From: Campanula takesimana
Taxonomy: Eukaryota > Streptophyta > Magnoliopsida > Asterales > Campanulaceae
Direction: 5' to 3'
Length of the DNA: 64,000 nucleotides
Assembly (NCBI GenBank): GCA_026119855.1
Contig: JAOWBW010001456.1
Location: forward strand, 1 to 64,000
Notes under the pieces: model-generated
What the model was told of the DNA's origin: nothing
Seen by the model: only the letters and a program-made list of their open reading frames with translations
Databases searched by the model: none
In this document: in pieces, positions 52,001 to 62,289 of the stretch
Layout: every line of letters starts with the position of its first letter
Position numbering within the stretch: the stretch's first letter is position 1
Translations under genes and position numbers: made by a program

Positions 52001-52603
52001 ATGCTATGATTGATTACAATGAACCAGCAATAACTGATTGCGTTGATGCAGTTCCATTTGTATTTGTATGTATATGTTACTTTTGTCAGTGCAAGCTTTA
52101 ATGAGTTTTATGGTTATTTCGCATTCAAAATTCATATAAAAAAGAGTGAAAAAAAAGGAGATATAGCACAATAGAAATATAGTGTTTTTTTCATGCCAAA
52201 ATAAAGTGAGACCCAATATGCTGACTGCATGTTCAAAGTTTCAACTTCTGTTTTGAATCATGACCTTACTGGAGGAATTTAGTACTTATCACGTACAAAT
52301 TAAATTCACAAATCCAAAATGAAAGCCATCATGAAATCTGGAAAACATAATACTCTCTATGTTGATCATTATGAAAATCTTTTTTTATTTAATTATTTAT
52401 TTATTAACGTGCAAATTGATACGCTGATGTCCTTTGACATTTATATTCAAGTCATATACCCTTTTCCGGTTTGTAGTTAATCTATTTATATAGCTGCTTT
52501 GCTACAATAGTGACCAAAGTCTCTTTTAATGATTTATCTTTTCTGTGTAGGTTTACTACTCTGCAAGAAGTGTGGAGGTTCTGGATATTCAAAACGTCTA
52601 TGA
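46026..52603 (+). CDS. Membrane-anchored DnaJ-type CxxC zinc-finger protein, 4 exons
   Basis: Exons 46026-46331, 46544-46580, 51161-51244 and 52551-52603, all GT-AG and in frame, give 159 residues. The N terminus (1-75) is Ser/Thr/Pro-rich with few acidic residues, as in plastid transit peptides. Residues 83-100 form a hydrophobic membrane segment. Four CxxC motifs follow at 108/111, 119/122, 136/139 and 147/150, three as CxxCxGxG-like repeats, the DnaJ zinc-finger layout without a J domain. Plastid relatives such as BSD2, LQY1 and PSA2 assist folding or assembly of Rubisco or photosystems. The exact orthologue is not clear to me, so no symbol is given. Intron 2 is 4.6 kb, swollen by transposons. 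Confidence 0.85.
48051..48364. mobile_element. Stowaway-like MITE carrying a SINE-like insert
   Basis: Ends ctccctccatccctaaatga and cattcatttagggacggagg, TA at the left. The insert at about 48136-48222 separates the arms and is followed by a duplicated ggataacaataatatt block. Confidence 0.75.
48136..48222 (+). mobile_element. SINE-like element 1
   Basis: atgagccttggctctc start, B-box-like gggttcaattcc at 48187, ending ttggtacaaaaaaaaa. It matches the better-defined copy at 48403-48499 in layout (gccttgcctt.c.tcaggaag then B box then ccccctcccc). Confidence 0.6.
48403..48499 (+). mobile_element. 97-bp tRNA-type SINE with 12-bp target duplication
   Basis: A-box-like ttagctcacccg at 48413, B-box-like gggtttgatacc near 48458, and a 3' end of (TAA)n. 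The flanks ttccattttgtg (48391-48402 and 48500-48511) are a perfect 12-bp direct repeat, as expected for LINE-driven insertion. Confidence 0.8.
49088..49402. mobile_element. Stowaway-like MITE with A-tract at left end
   Basis: Right end gttatgggacggagggag before TA. Inner inverted blocks gttactaacccaaaattg and aattttagtaaccc. The left end (ctccatccaaaaaa) is worn and followed by an A tract. Confidence 0.65.
49817..49992. mobile_element. Stowaway-like MITE
   Basis: Ends ctatcccaaaacgattgtcc and gacaatcttttttagggatg are inverted. No coding capacity. Confidence 0.65.
50032..50294. mobile_element. Inverted-repeat MITE of unclear superfamily
   Basis: Arms starting ggccaaataacgttcatccc and its near complement (right end gtattttggcc) run over 90 bp, with cactttgcaccc blocks in both. 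The target duplication is not clear. Confidence 0.65.
51304..51813. mobile_element. Tourist-like (PIF/Harbinger) element in intron 3 of the DnaJ-type gene
   Basis: Ends GGGCATCTCCAATG and CATTGGAGATGGCC with TAA on both sides (51301-51303, 51814-51816), the PIF/Harbinger signature. The interior has several ttgcaccaaattt repeats. No transposase. Confidence 0.9.
51917..51960. repeat. CA/TA microsatellite in intron 3
   Basis: (AC)n followed by (AT)n, between the Tourist-like element and exon 4 of the DnaJ-type gene. Confidence 0.8.
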
Positions 52604-52905
52604 GATGAACATTTATGAACCTCTTATTTTGACTCGTAAGAAAAATTTCCTGGATCTAATTCTTTCCCTGATTTAATATTTTACTTATTTCTTGATCTGT
52701 TTGTCACCTTGTGTATAACTCTCCACAAATTTTTGACATGAACCAATAGTCGAATTGACCCTCCATCCCCCAAATTTTTTTTTTATATCATTTGACAAGT
52801 CAATATTTTCACGGACCTACCTGTACTTGCTTGTACTTCCTTTAAATTACTCTATAATTGTTTTCGCTATTAAAATGGGACAGTTGTTTGAGACAAATCA
52901 AAATA
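52604..52905. other. 3' flank of the DnaJ-type gene
   Basis: Presumed 3' UTR, then a worn MITE-like piece with ccctccatcccccaaatt (about 52760) and aaatgggacagttgtttg (about 52872). No gene. Confidence 0.45.
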
Positions 52906-53161
52906 CTCCCTATGTCCCAGAAAAATAGTCCCATATTGACTTTTATGGTCAACTTAAATGAACTTTGACCAAACATTGGTGTCAATCTAATGATCACAAT
53001 GGAATTTTAAAAATTGTTATTGATAAATCACTTAATGATTTGTCAATTACAGTTTTTACAATTTCACTAGAATGAGTAGATCAACATCAATATTTGATCA
53101 AAGTTCATTTATGTTGACCATAAAAAGTCAATATGGGACTATATTCCTAGGACAGAGGGAG
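52906..53161. mobile_element. Stowaway-like MITE with ~45-bp arms
   Basis: TA-flanked ends ctccctatgtcccagaaaaa and tattcctaggacagagggag. Arms extend through cccatattgacttttatggtcaac and its complement (described in part). Same family as 7157-7384. Confidence 0.9.
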
Positions 53162-53499
53162 TAGAATGTAGACCTTTTTTTGGTACGGAGGGAGTGTTGT
53201 AAAACTTCATTTCTTTTTATAAGGTGATACTATGCGGGTAGCAGACGAAAGTCCAAAATTACACAGTGTTCTTAGTCACGATAAGGGCAAATGCGCGAGT
53301 GATTGGGTTATTTTTTTTAAGCTCATTTCTTTCTGTGAGATTACCTAAAGTTTTTATATGTTAAAAATGAAAAAAACTAAAACGACAATATGATGCACAA
53401 AATGATAGGTCCTTAAGTAACTGTGAACTAAGAGAAGCCTCGTGTGCACTTTATATATATATATATATATATATGTGATTGCATACTCTATTTCTTATA
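53162..53499. other. Spacer with a solitary MITE end
   Basis: A single ggtacggagggagtg end at about 53189 without a partner, then unique sequence and a (TA)n tract at 53453-53474. No gene. Confidence 0.45.
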
Positions 53500-54045
53500 C
53501 TCCCACTGTCCTTAAATGAATGTCAATTTTCAAAAAAAAAAAAAAACCCAAAATGAATGTCTTTTTTGAAAAAAACTTTCTCCCTAAATGTTTCTTTACC
53601 AAAGTTTTTTCACTAGTCTTTTATACTTGCTAAACTAAATGTTTGGAAAGATAATTACAAGAATATATACTCCATCCGTCCCAGTTTAAGGTTCTTACTT
53701 TCCTTTTTGGTATGTCCCAGTTTAAGGTTCTTAGTTGCTTTATTCCTTAAATGGCAAAGGATGAATAGTGTTTTGGACATACTTGTCCTCATAAAGTTCA
53801 TATATTACAAAAAAACCCATCACTTACCCATCTACTTTTCACCCACTTGCTTTATGAATTGACAATTAGATCCTCCACACTCTACTATTCTTGACTCAAA
53901 TTTGCTTTGGTTCTTTAATAAGCATGTAAAGTCAAACTAAGAACCTTAAACCGGGACGGAGGGAGTATAAATTGCGTAAAAAATAGAGATTTTCATAGTG
54001 TCCCTTCAAATGAAATTTAGACATTTATTTAAGGACAGATGGATT
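53500..54045. mobile_element. Stowaway-like MITE interrupted by another MITE
   Basis: Outer ends ctcccactgtccttaaatga and tttatttaaggacagatgga are inverted. The interior is split by the TA-flanked element at 53670-53965; without it the outer element would be ~250 bp, the size of its relatives. Confidence 0.8.
53670..53965. mobile_element. Inner Stowaway-like MITE
   Basis: TA-flanked ends ctccatccgtcccagtttaa and cttaaaccgggacggaggga. It lies inside the element above and is younger. Confidence 0.9.
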
Positions 54046-54104
54046 AAAATAAATAATAAAAGATACGTACAATTTTGATGAATGGCTGCTACAGTAACTA
54101 TATA

Positions 54105-54218
54105 CTCCCTCCGTCCCAGAAAGATAGTCCACCTTTTTTCATTGTTACTACGAGGGAACTTTGAGCAGTTATAAATGCTACTTATAATTATGTTAATGTG
54201 AATCTAAAAATTGATTGA
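54105..54218. mobile_element. Stowaway-like MITE fragment cut by the Tat element
   Basis: Left end ctccctccgtcccagaaaga after TA; the right part is absent because the gypsy LTR starts at about 54219. Confidence 0.75.
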
Positions 54219-54867
54219 TGACGACAAAATCAGGTTGGATCAGCCTTCGTCTAGCGGTTCGGATAACCCAGCGACAGTTCTTGATGGCCGGAGCTGCAGA
54301 CACGAAATAAACGTAAACTACACCGGGGCTTCACCGGTGAAGGCCCTCCGGTGTGAGAATAAGAATACGGGTGATATGAAATAAAGAAATCAATTGACCA
54401 GATTCGAGCCAAAAGTTCATTACCCTTCTCCTGTTGTGAGGACCTGTTTTTATAGGCGTGGGTGAATGAGTCCTGGCTTGTTGGAGAAGCTAGGATGCCC
54501 GTGCTGATGTAGGACTCGCATTCCTTGGAGATAGACTCCTGATAAGGATGGATGATATCCTGTTATCTGGCATAAGAGATATCCTTGTTTAGATAAGGAT
54601 CTTCACTGTTAGAGTTGTAATGAAACTCTGTAAGAGGTTTCCCACCGATAATGGGAGGTTCCCGATGTAAGTCGGCCCGTCATCTAACTCGGCTCGTCAT
54701 ATAGGCCGGCTAAGGATTTGGCTTCTCGTGCTCGGCCTAGGCGAGGACTGCCTGCTCGGCCTTATTGATGTCGGCCTATAAACATGGGCTTCTCGGTATA
54801 GGTCTGTTAGGTATGTGGGACCCAGAGTGTCTGGGTTCCGTTTAACCAAGTCGGTTTATGTCGTTCA
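54219..54867 (-). repeat. 3' LTR of the Tat element
   Basis: About 649 bp from tgacgacaaaatc to ttatgtcgttca, with short inverted ends. Dense in ctcggc/gtcggc motifs from 54670 to 54800. The outer boundary is uncertain by a few bases because the second LTR is not in the window. Confidence 0.75.
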
Positions 54868-54879
54868 GTGGCCCCCGAG
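54868..54879 (-). other. Polypurine tract of the Tat element
   Basis: Minus strand ctcgggggccac directly before the 3' LTR. Confidence 0.75.
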
Positions 54880-55110
54880 TTTCTATCTCGGCACGCCGAG
54901 TAGGAACTGTGCCCTTGTACTTGCTTAGCACTTCATTTATGTTGATTTGACCGGCAGCCACCAAAAATCCTCTTTTGCTTGGATTTGCTGACATCACTGT
55001 GGATTTGGTACAGGTGGAATCATTGCCCTTCTTGGAAATCGAAGGCTTTATTAATTGCACTCCAATTATGAGTAGCATTGATAAGCTCCCCACCCCCTCA
55101 TATTCCTGGG

Positions 55111-55118
55111 TATAAATA
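55111..55118 (+). promoter_or_regulatory. TATA box for the antisense transcription unit
   Basis: tataaata, 95 bp upstream of the ATG at 55206, inside the retroelement and on the strand opposite to pol. A CT-rich stretch with ccttccagaa follows where a start site would fall (about 55140-55150). Confidence 0.65.
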
Positions 55119-55205
55119 GACGATCAGGCTATTGGTTGTCTTCTATCTTACCCTCACCTTCCAGAATTCTCCAAGAACATCCCAAATTTCACGAAGAACT
55201 CGAAG

Positions 55206-55568
55206 ATGGCTCCAAAGAGGAAATACGATGATGCGTTCCCGGAAGAAGTGAGTACAGAATCAGAAAATCAAGTTTATCATGATTCTTCGAGCAGCGATGG
55301 TTCAATGTTCCCATACAAGATACGTTCATCTTTTCTGGCGGAAGAATCACCGTCCGATAGTAATGGCGAATACTCGGAGCCGGCCCCCGTTGATGAATTC
55401 TCCGGCGACTCTAGCGCAGAAGAGTCAGAGGACGAGGACGAGGATGATGATGATGAAGATGACAGTGAGGATGATCCCGAACCCATCATCATTGATGAAT
55501 ATGGGTATGATGGAGACGTTGAGTGGGAGGATGATGAAGACCCAAATCAAGATTGTGATCTTTCTTGA
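55206..55568 (+). CDS. Small acidic ORF of the antisense unit (120 aa)
   Basis: Starts MAPKRKYDDAFPEE, with a short basic N-terminal stretch that could be a nuclear signal. From about residue 70 it is almost only Asp, Glu and Ser. It is the first ORF after the TATA box. I recognise no family. It may be an independent protein or the first exon of the longer antisense ORF downstream. Low-complexity acidic sequence makes similarity searches unreliable. Confidence 0.5.
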   Translation: MAPKRKYDDAFPEEVSTESENQVYHDSSSSDGSMFPYKIRSSFLAEESPSDSNGEYSEPAPVDEFSGDSSAEESEDEDEDDDDEDDSEDDPEPIIIDEYGYDGDVEWEDDEDPNQDCDLS

Positions 55569-56205
55569 ATCCCTTAGCTAGCATGATCCAGTAGTAGTTT
55601 TTTCTTTCCTATATAGGTCAGGCCCCCGGCCTTGTTGTGGGGGTCCTTTGTTATATACGTATATACGTATATAGTGGGTTTCATCCAGTGCTTTCGGCGA
55701 TACTTCCTCTTTTGGTTTGCCCATCTTCCTACCTCAATTCTCGTCGATTTCCCAGGTATCCTTCTGTTCCCCTTGCTTTTTTGGTTTGTGTGCCATTTTC
55801 TAGCTTAGCTTTGTTTCGCCCTTGTTCTTCATTCAAATGCCTTTTGATTGTTTGTCCTTGGTCCGTCTGGGCTTCCATAGAAAGAACCGTAGGGTTTACC
55901 AGAGGACGGATGGGCCCTGGTTTTTACTGGCTCTGAGCAAAGTTGAAAAACTCCTTGTAACACACAGGGCTTTTAAAGGCACCGTGAATTGGCCTGTCAA
56001 TAGCCGTCGGTTCGATCGTTTGGGAGAGATGAATTCCGACTTAGTGGTTGTTCCTTGCCTATCTGACCTTTTGACTCATATTTCTTCCCATTATGTATTG
56101 TCTGAAGACGAGATATTCCCCTCGGCTTCAGTGAACGAGGAGAGGGGGGTAAATGCAGCTCCTACCTTGATTTCTGATGCTAACCCCCTTCTTTCCTCTG
56201 CAGCT

Positions 56206-58646
56206 ATGTCGGGGGAGAGTACTTCGGAACGAATAGTGGATCAGTTTAGTGCCGCCATCCCCGAAGGAGGTCGAGGTCGAAGAAATGCCGGTCGGAAGGG
56301 GAAAGCGGTAGCGTCTACCAGGCCGAAACAACCCAAGGCCGGGGACGAGATGATCGAGTACCTTCACGACACTTGTAGGATTTCCCGTGAAGATTATGAT
56401 CTGGTGTACCAGCGTGCTTCCCCCTTGAGTACTAGTGAGGAAAAGGTTTCCTTTTATTTGAACCACACCGAGGTTGCATTCTTTTTTAAGCAATTTGAGC
56501 TAGGGCTCTGTTTACCCCTTGATCCTTTCATATGTGAGTTCTTAGAGGATTGGCAGGCCGTCCCCGCCATGCTAGGTGCTAACGCAGTTAGGTACCTTAC
56601 ATCCTTTATCACTCTATGCCGTAGCTTGTGTTTCGAGCCATGTCCCTGGGCCTTTTACCAGTTTTTTTAGGGAAGCTTTAACGAAAATACTTGCGTGTTG
56701 ACTCTGAGGAGCAAACAAAGGAGGCCCAAAATTATCGCTCCGATCTCCAGTTCGGTCAGTAAAGTGTCGTGTTGGAACAATCACGTCATCAAGGTCGAGA
56801 GCCGTTATGGCTGGGAGTTTCCCCTTCCGACAAGCATTCCCCGGGATCCCGAAACATGTTACAAGGCCCCGTGGAGCGATGCCTTGGTCCAAAGGTTAAC
56901 AGAGTTTGCCTCGGTGCAGCAGTTGGAATGGTCGGCCTTAGAGAACAACCACGGCTATTACGTCCAAGTTGGTATTATGCTGGGACCGTGGGCCGGTGTG
57001 GACGTTATGGTGCCCATAGTTAGGGGCAATCGTTACCCGGATGGGTTGTTCATCCTGATTTTGTTTTTATCAAGGATTGTGATATTTGCCGTACTCAGGA
57101 CGAGGCTTGCCTGAAAGTCCGAAAAGTTGTTGGATGTAAAACTCTTGATCTCGTCATTTCTGTTCATACTATGATAACCTCGTGTTCGGCTTCTAATTCT
57201 TACCTTTGTGATTATCAGATTTGACCATGGAGGAGGAGAGTGAGCTGGCCCGTGTGTATTCCTCTGACCCTAATAAGCTTCTGAACAAGAGGAGGCTGAA
57301 ATCAAAGGCTTCGGGTCGCTCCAAGAGGCACGCCGATATGGGAGCTCGGCAGGAGGTTTTGATCACCAAGGAAGCCGGCCCACTTCCTACAATTGATGTA
57401 GCTGTTGGAGGGCGAGCTGGGGTGCCGGCTAGTGGCGCAGCGGCAACGATGGGTGCTCCGGAGCCGGACCAGGCTGCTGATACAGTTTATGAGGATATAG
57501 GTGGAGGAAATGGCGGTGAGTTCCTTAGTGAGAAAAGGGGTAGAGATGGTGGTGACGAGGTGTTAGAGGAGCCTTCTCCAAAAAGGCATTCATCTGCTGT
57601 TCCAACTGGTACTCCGCCTGTTTTTTTCTCCGAGGAGATAGATGCTTTGATAGCCGATTTTGCCGATGTCCGTCCACTGTCGAGCTTGGATGTTACCGCT
57701 CGATCTGGCCCAATGCTGAGACTTGGCCGACCAATTTTGGAACGGGCTTTTGATGTGGACCTTTTGCGAGGATTGGACTCCATGCCGCCTACTTATGCCC
57801 ACATGGCTGAACGCAAGGGGCTCATTATAGCCGAGGTAACGTATTAACTTGTTTGTTTTTTGATTGTTCTCTGTTCCTGTAATTGATTTTGATTTTCTCG
57901 TTCAGCTTCCTACCCTTGCCAAACATGAGGCGGCACAATGGGATGGAGTAGGCAAGAAGATGGCCGATCTGGAAGGCAATGCATCCCGTGCCCAAGTGAA
58001 GCTAGGCCAAACTGTGGAGTTGGTCAATAAAGCGCGAGAAAGCGCCAAACTGGCTCATGCCGAGAGGGTCAAAGCTGTTGGGGATGCTGAGGCCGAGGTA
58101 GAGAAGCAGAGAGCCGTAGCAAGGCAGTTTGAAGAGGATGCCAAGTTACTCAGGGAGGAGATCGGTAAGGTGAGGGCGAGTGCCGCCCTGTTAACCAGGG
58201 AGAAGGAGGAGGTGGAGATGAAGTTTCAACAGTTGGAAGAGAGTATTCCGGCTAAGGAGAAGGCTGCCGTGCTGAACTTTCAACGTACCGTGATGCCATC
58301 GATCATTGACGACCAGGTGAAAACTACTTATGTCGATGGCTATACGCACGCAGCTCGCCAGCTCCACATTGATCCTGAAGTGGACGTCCCTGTTGAAAAA
58401 CTTGCTCGCCTTTTGTTAAACGACGCGTATAGCGTCGAGGCCCGCGCCGCTCACTCCGTGATCCCCTATTCCGAAAAGACTTTAGGGTTGATAGCTCAGA
58501 ACGATGAGGCTAACGAGAGGCCGGCCTGGAGCGTTCCCCCGGTGGATCCCAACAACTTTCATGCCTTGGTGGAGCGTTTCAGGGAAGAGTTGGGCTTCGA
58601 TGATGAAGAGGAAGAAGAGGAAGGTGATGAGCAGCAGGCTCCGTGA
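56206..58646 (+). CDS. Antisense ORF (aORF) with Transposase_28-like domain, multi-exon
   Basis: A likely Met at 56206 (MSGESTSERI; an upstream in-frame extension to 55822 is open). The first part has a basic stretch and then the block LPLDPFICEFLEDW with PAMLGANAVRYL, resembling the 'putative gypsy type transposon' family (Pfam Transposase_28). One-base frame changes occur near 56665 and 57045. A second part starts near 57219 after a 3' splice-like tattatcag; an intron of ~71 bp (57836-57906, gtaacg...gttcag) precedes the last exon, 57907-58646. That exon encodes a long coiled coil and an acidic C terminus ending DEQQAP. Such ORFs, antisense to pol, are known from Retand-like Tat elements; their role is unproven. 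Confidence 0.75.
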
Positions 58647-58649
58647 TAC

Positions 58650-59595
58650 TCAATATTTGTTGTTGACATTTAGGCCAGTAGGGCCTCTTGGTACAATGTT
58701 TGTTTTGTTGCTGTAAGCCGGTTTGGCTCAAAACAATTTGTTTTTGCTTGGTATTTGTATGCCGGGGCCCAGGGTAGTCTGGGGGGCACACTTTTTGTAA
58801 GGACCTGTGAACCTCGGTTTGAGGCGTTTAGCCTTTGTTTCCTTAACCTGTTTAGTTAAGTGCTATCTCGTTATCAGTTCATGTTATTTTATCTCGGTTT
58901 GAGATATCTCAACGATCTGAGGTGACGAGATGTGGTAGCTGGTTCAGGCTATGTTGTCAGCCGTGATTGATCACCTATTATGGGTCGAGACGAGCGTTAG
59001 GAACTCGGTTTGTAAGAGCTAAACCGCGGTTAGTCTCAAATTGTCGTGGGAACTATGTATTAATCTTAACCCAAATTTGAGTACTAAGCCGACAGAATTA
59101 GGTTTTGACGGTAGCCGAGTTAGGCTATGTTGGTAGGCCGTGGTCGTTCACCGTTATGGCCGTGACGAACATCTAGTGCTTGGTTTTGATACGCGAGAGA
59201 ACTAGCATTCGAGATTAGTTTCAAATCGTTGGGAGTTTACTATCCCAATTTGAGTCTAACCGTTAGGACCAACTCAAGTCGTCTTATGTGCTAGTTAGAA
59301 CTAGGCTTTATGCATAAGTGTGCTCGTCAACTTCGTTAGGGTGCTAGTTATTGAAACTAGGCTTTAGAAGTCATGCTTTAAGTGTGCTCATCGACTTCGT
59401 TAGGTGATCTCGGCATTGTGGATAACGCTAAGACCGTGCTATGTACTATAATCAAAGCTTGATGTAAATAAAATAAAGGAAATTTTATTGATGAAATCAA
59501 ACTAAGAAACAACTAGATATCAATTATAGAATCTAAGACCGAAAATCTGATAAAAAGAATAAATAGCTAACCGAGGTGCTACTGATAGTACTTTC
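58650..59595. other. Spacer between aORF and pol with internal repeats
   Basis: The ends of the two opposing units face each other here. Two diverged direct repeats: a block with ggctatgttg.cagccgtg (about 58945 and 59122), and a block with gtgctagtta.aactaggctt (about 59290 and 59341) followed by gtgctc.tc.acttcgttag. No ORF. Confidence 0.6.
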
Positions 59596-62289
59596 TCAAG
59601 TGCTCGGAATGCCATGGGTGTTTAAGCTCTTTTCCTTCTGGAGTTTTGAGCATGTAGGTCCCTTCTCGTATAATGTGGGTGATGATGTAAGGGCCTCCCA
59701 GTTTGGCGAGAGCTTATTCTGTTCTGCCTTCAAGTGTGTCGACTCAATTTTTCTGAGTACCCAGTCACCGACTTCAAAGGTTCTCTTTTTCACTTTGCTG
59801 TCATGGTAGGCCTTGGTTCTTTGCTTGTAATTGATCATTCTGAGTTGGGCAGTTAGCCTTTTTTCGTCGACTAGGTCTAGGTCCAGTAGTCGGTTGTATT
59901 CATTAACGACCTCGTCATAGTTGGTTACTCTGAAAGTCGGCAAGGCTATCTCGGCTGGTGCCATTGCTTCTGAACCGTAGGTCATAGCAAAGGGTGTCTC
60001 CCCGGTTGGCCCCCGAGTGGTTGTACGGACGGCCCATAAAGCTAGGGGGAGTTCGTCCAGCCACTTTCATTGACTGCCTTCTAAGTTCTTGGTGAGTGCT
60101 CTTAAGACAAGTTTGTTGGCGGCCTCGGCTTGTCCATTGCCTTGAGGGTGGCTGACTGACGACTTCTTGTGCTTGACTCCCAACGTATTCATCTCCTCGG
60201 TGAAAGCATTAGAGAATTGTAGGCCGTTGTCTGTCACTATAGTGTGGGGCACGCCAAACCGACCATATGTAATCATGGATAAAGTTGATGGCGTTCTCTT
60301 CAGTGATCTTTGCCAGTGGTTTCGCCTCTACCCACTTGGTGAAGTAATCGACTGCCACAATTACATATTTGTTGCTCCCTTCGGCTAATGGGAACGGTCC
60401 AATGATGTCGACTCCCCACATGTCGAATGGCCATGTCGGTATGATCAAGCTTTGCTCTACGGCAGGTACTTTGGGTAAGTCGGAGTAGCGTTGACATTTG
60501 TCTCACTTCTTTACATAGGCTCGGGCATCCTCCCTTATATTTGGCCAATAGTAACCAAGTGTGATGATCTTGTCGGCAAGGGTTCTGGCCCCCGGGTGTC
60601 CCCCCACAAACTCCCCCATGTACTTCGGCGAGGAGTTTCTCGGTGCTTTTTGGCGCAACACATCTAAGGAGAGGTCTGGAGAATGACCTTCTGTACAGGA
60701 TGCCGTTCCAGACTATGTATCTTGCCGTCTTCTTTTTGATCGACTTGGCCTCTAACTCGTCTTCAGGAAGCTTTCCCTTTTCCAAGTAGTCTTTGTAGTT
60801 GTCGATCCATATCCTTTCCTCGTCATCCAGGAGCAAGATCTCCAGTCTTTCATAAGCAGGCTGGTCGGCATAAATGATTAGGGGATCTGAGTCTTCAGCT
60901 GTTGCCATCTTTGAAAGCAGGTCGGCTTCCAGGTTGTATTCTCTACCAACTTGCCGTATATCCCAGAACTCAAAGTTCATGGTCAGGTTTAGGACGAGAT
61001 CTTTGTACTTGGTCAGCATGTGGTTTTCAGTGTTGTATTCCCCTTTAACTTGATTCACCACCAGTTGGGAGTCGCTGTATGCTACCAATCTCGTTGCACA
61101 AAAGAACTTGGCTCTTTCTAGTCCCAGGATTAGGGCTTCATATTCAGCTTGATTATTTGAAGCGGGGAACTTGAACTGATAAAATCACGTGCAACATGCT
61201 CGCCGGCAGGGCTAGTCAAGTAGACTCCGGCGCCGCTTCTACCTTGGGTAGTTGACCCGTCGGTGTATAGAACCCAACAGTTGGGAGGTAACTCTTCCAA
61301 GGGCTCTCTATCCATAGGGAACTTCCTCTTTCGGGTGGTCGGCATATGTTCACTTGTGAAGGCGGTCTCGACCAAAAAGTCGGCAAGAGGTTGGGCCAGA
61401 AGAGTCTTCCTCGGCTTGTAGGTTATGTCGAATTCGGTCAGTTCGATCGACCAGTTAAGTAGGCGTCCTGAGCTGTCCATCTTGTGAAGTATTTTTCTAA
61501 GAGGAGCGTCGGTGTAGACCGTGATTGGATGAGCCGAGAAGTAGGCTCGTAGTTTTCTGGCCGCAATTATCAAGGCATAAGCAATTTTCTCGGCATTGAA
61601 GTACCTGCTCTCGGTATCCGACAGTGCCTTGCTGACGTAGTAGATCGGCTTCTGGATGCCGCCTTCTTCTCTAACGAGTACAGCTGCTACGGCTCGGTCG
61701 GTCGCTGCTAAGAAGACGTACAATGTCAGTTGCTGGAACGAGGTTGAGCACTCAGGCGTCCAAGCAAAATCCTTCGTTCCCTTCAAGGCTTTGAAAAAGG
61801 GGAGGGATTTTTCTGCCGATTTGGCGATAAACCTATCGAGTGCCGCTACTCTCCCGTTCAACCTTTGAACCTCTTTGATACAAATCGGCTCCCTCATGTC
61901 AATCAAGGCTTGGATCTTTTCTGGATTAGCCTCGATGCCTCGCTGAGAAACCATGAAACCTAGAAACTTGCCCGCGGTAACCCCAAAGACGCACTTGCTA
62001 GGGTTGAGCTTCATTCGTTAGCTTTCAAGTTGTCAATGGTCTCTTTCAGATCTGGTACATGGCTGCCGATCTTGGTCTTGATCACCATGTCATCAATGTA
62101 GGCTTCCATATTCCGGCCTATCTGAGATTTGAAGACCTTGTTCACCATCCTCTGATACGTGGCTCCTGCATTCTTTAGGCCGAAAGGCATCATGACGTAG
62201 CAGTATATGCCGCCTGCAGCTTGAAAAGCCGTCCTCTCTATGTCGTCCTCGGCCATTTTGATTTGGTGGTAGCCGGAATAGGCGTCCAA
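59596..62289 (-). pseudogene. Tat pol part 2: RT palm, RNase H, second RNase H, integrase
   Basis: RT palm with AYIDDMVIK (62011-62289) and thumb, gypsy RNase H with LAATDRAVAAVLV and YYVSKAL (61130-62014), then a second RNase H-like domain with LYTDGSTTQGRSGAGVY continuing at 60300-61088 (AYSDSQLVVNQVKGEY). Integrase has WGVDIIGPFPLAEG (60209-60448), a later DNGLQFSNAF with SHPQGNGQAE (60067-60276), and a C-terminal part at 59596-59985 with PAEIALPTFRV. At least four frame changes separate these pieces, so no full polyprotein is encoded. Confidence 0.9.
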
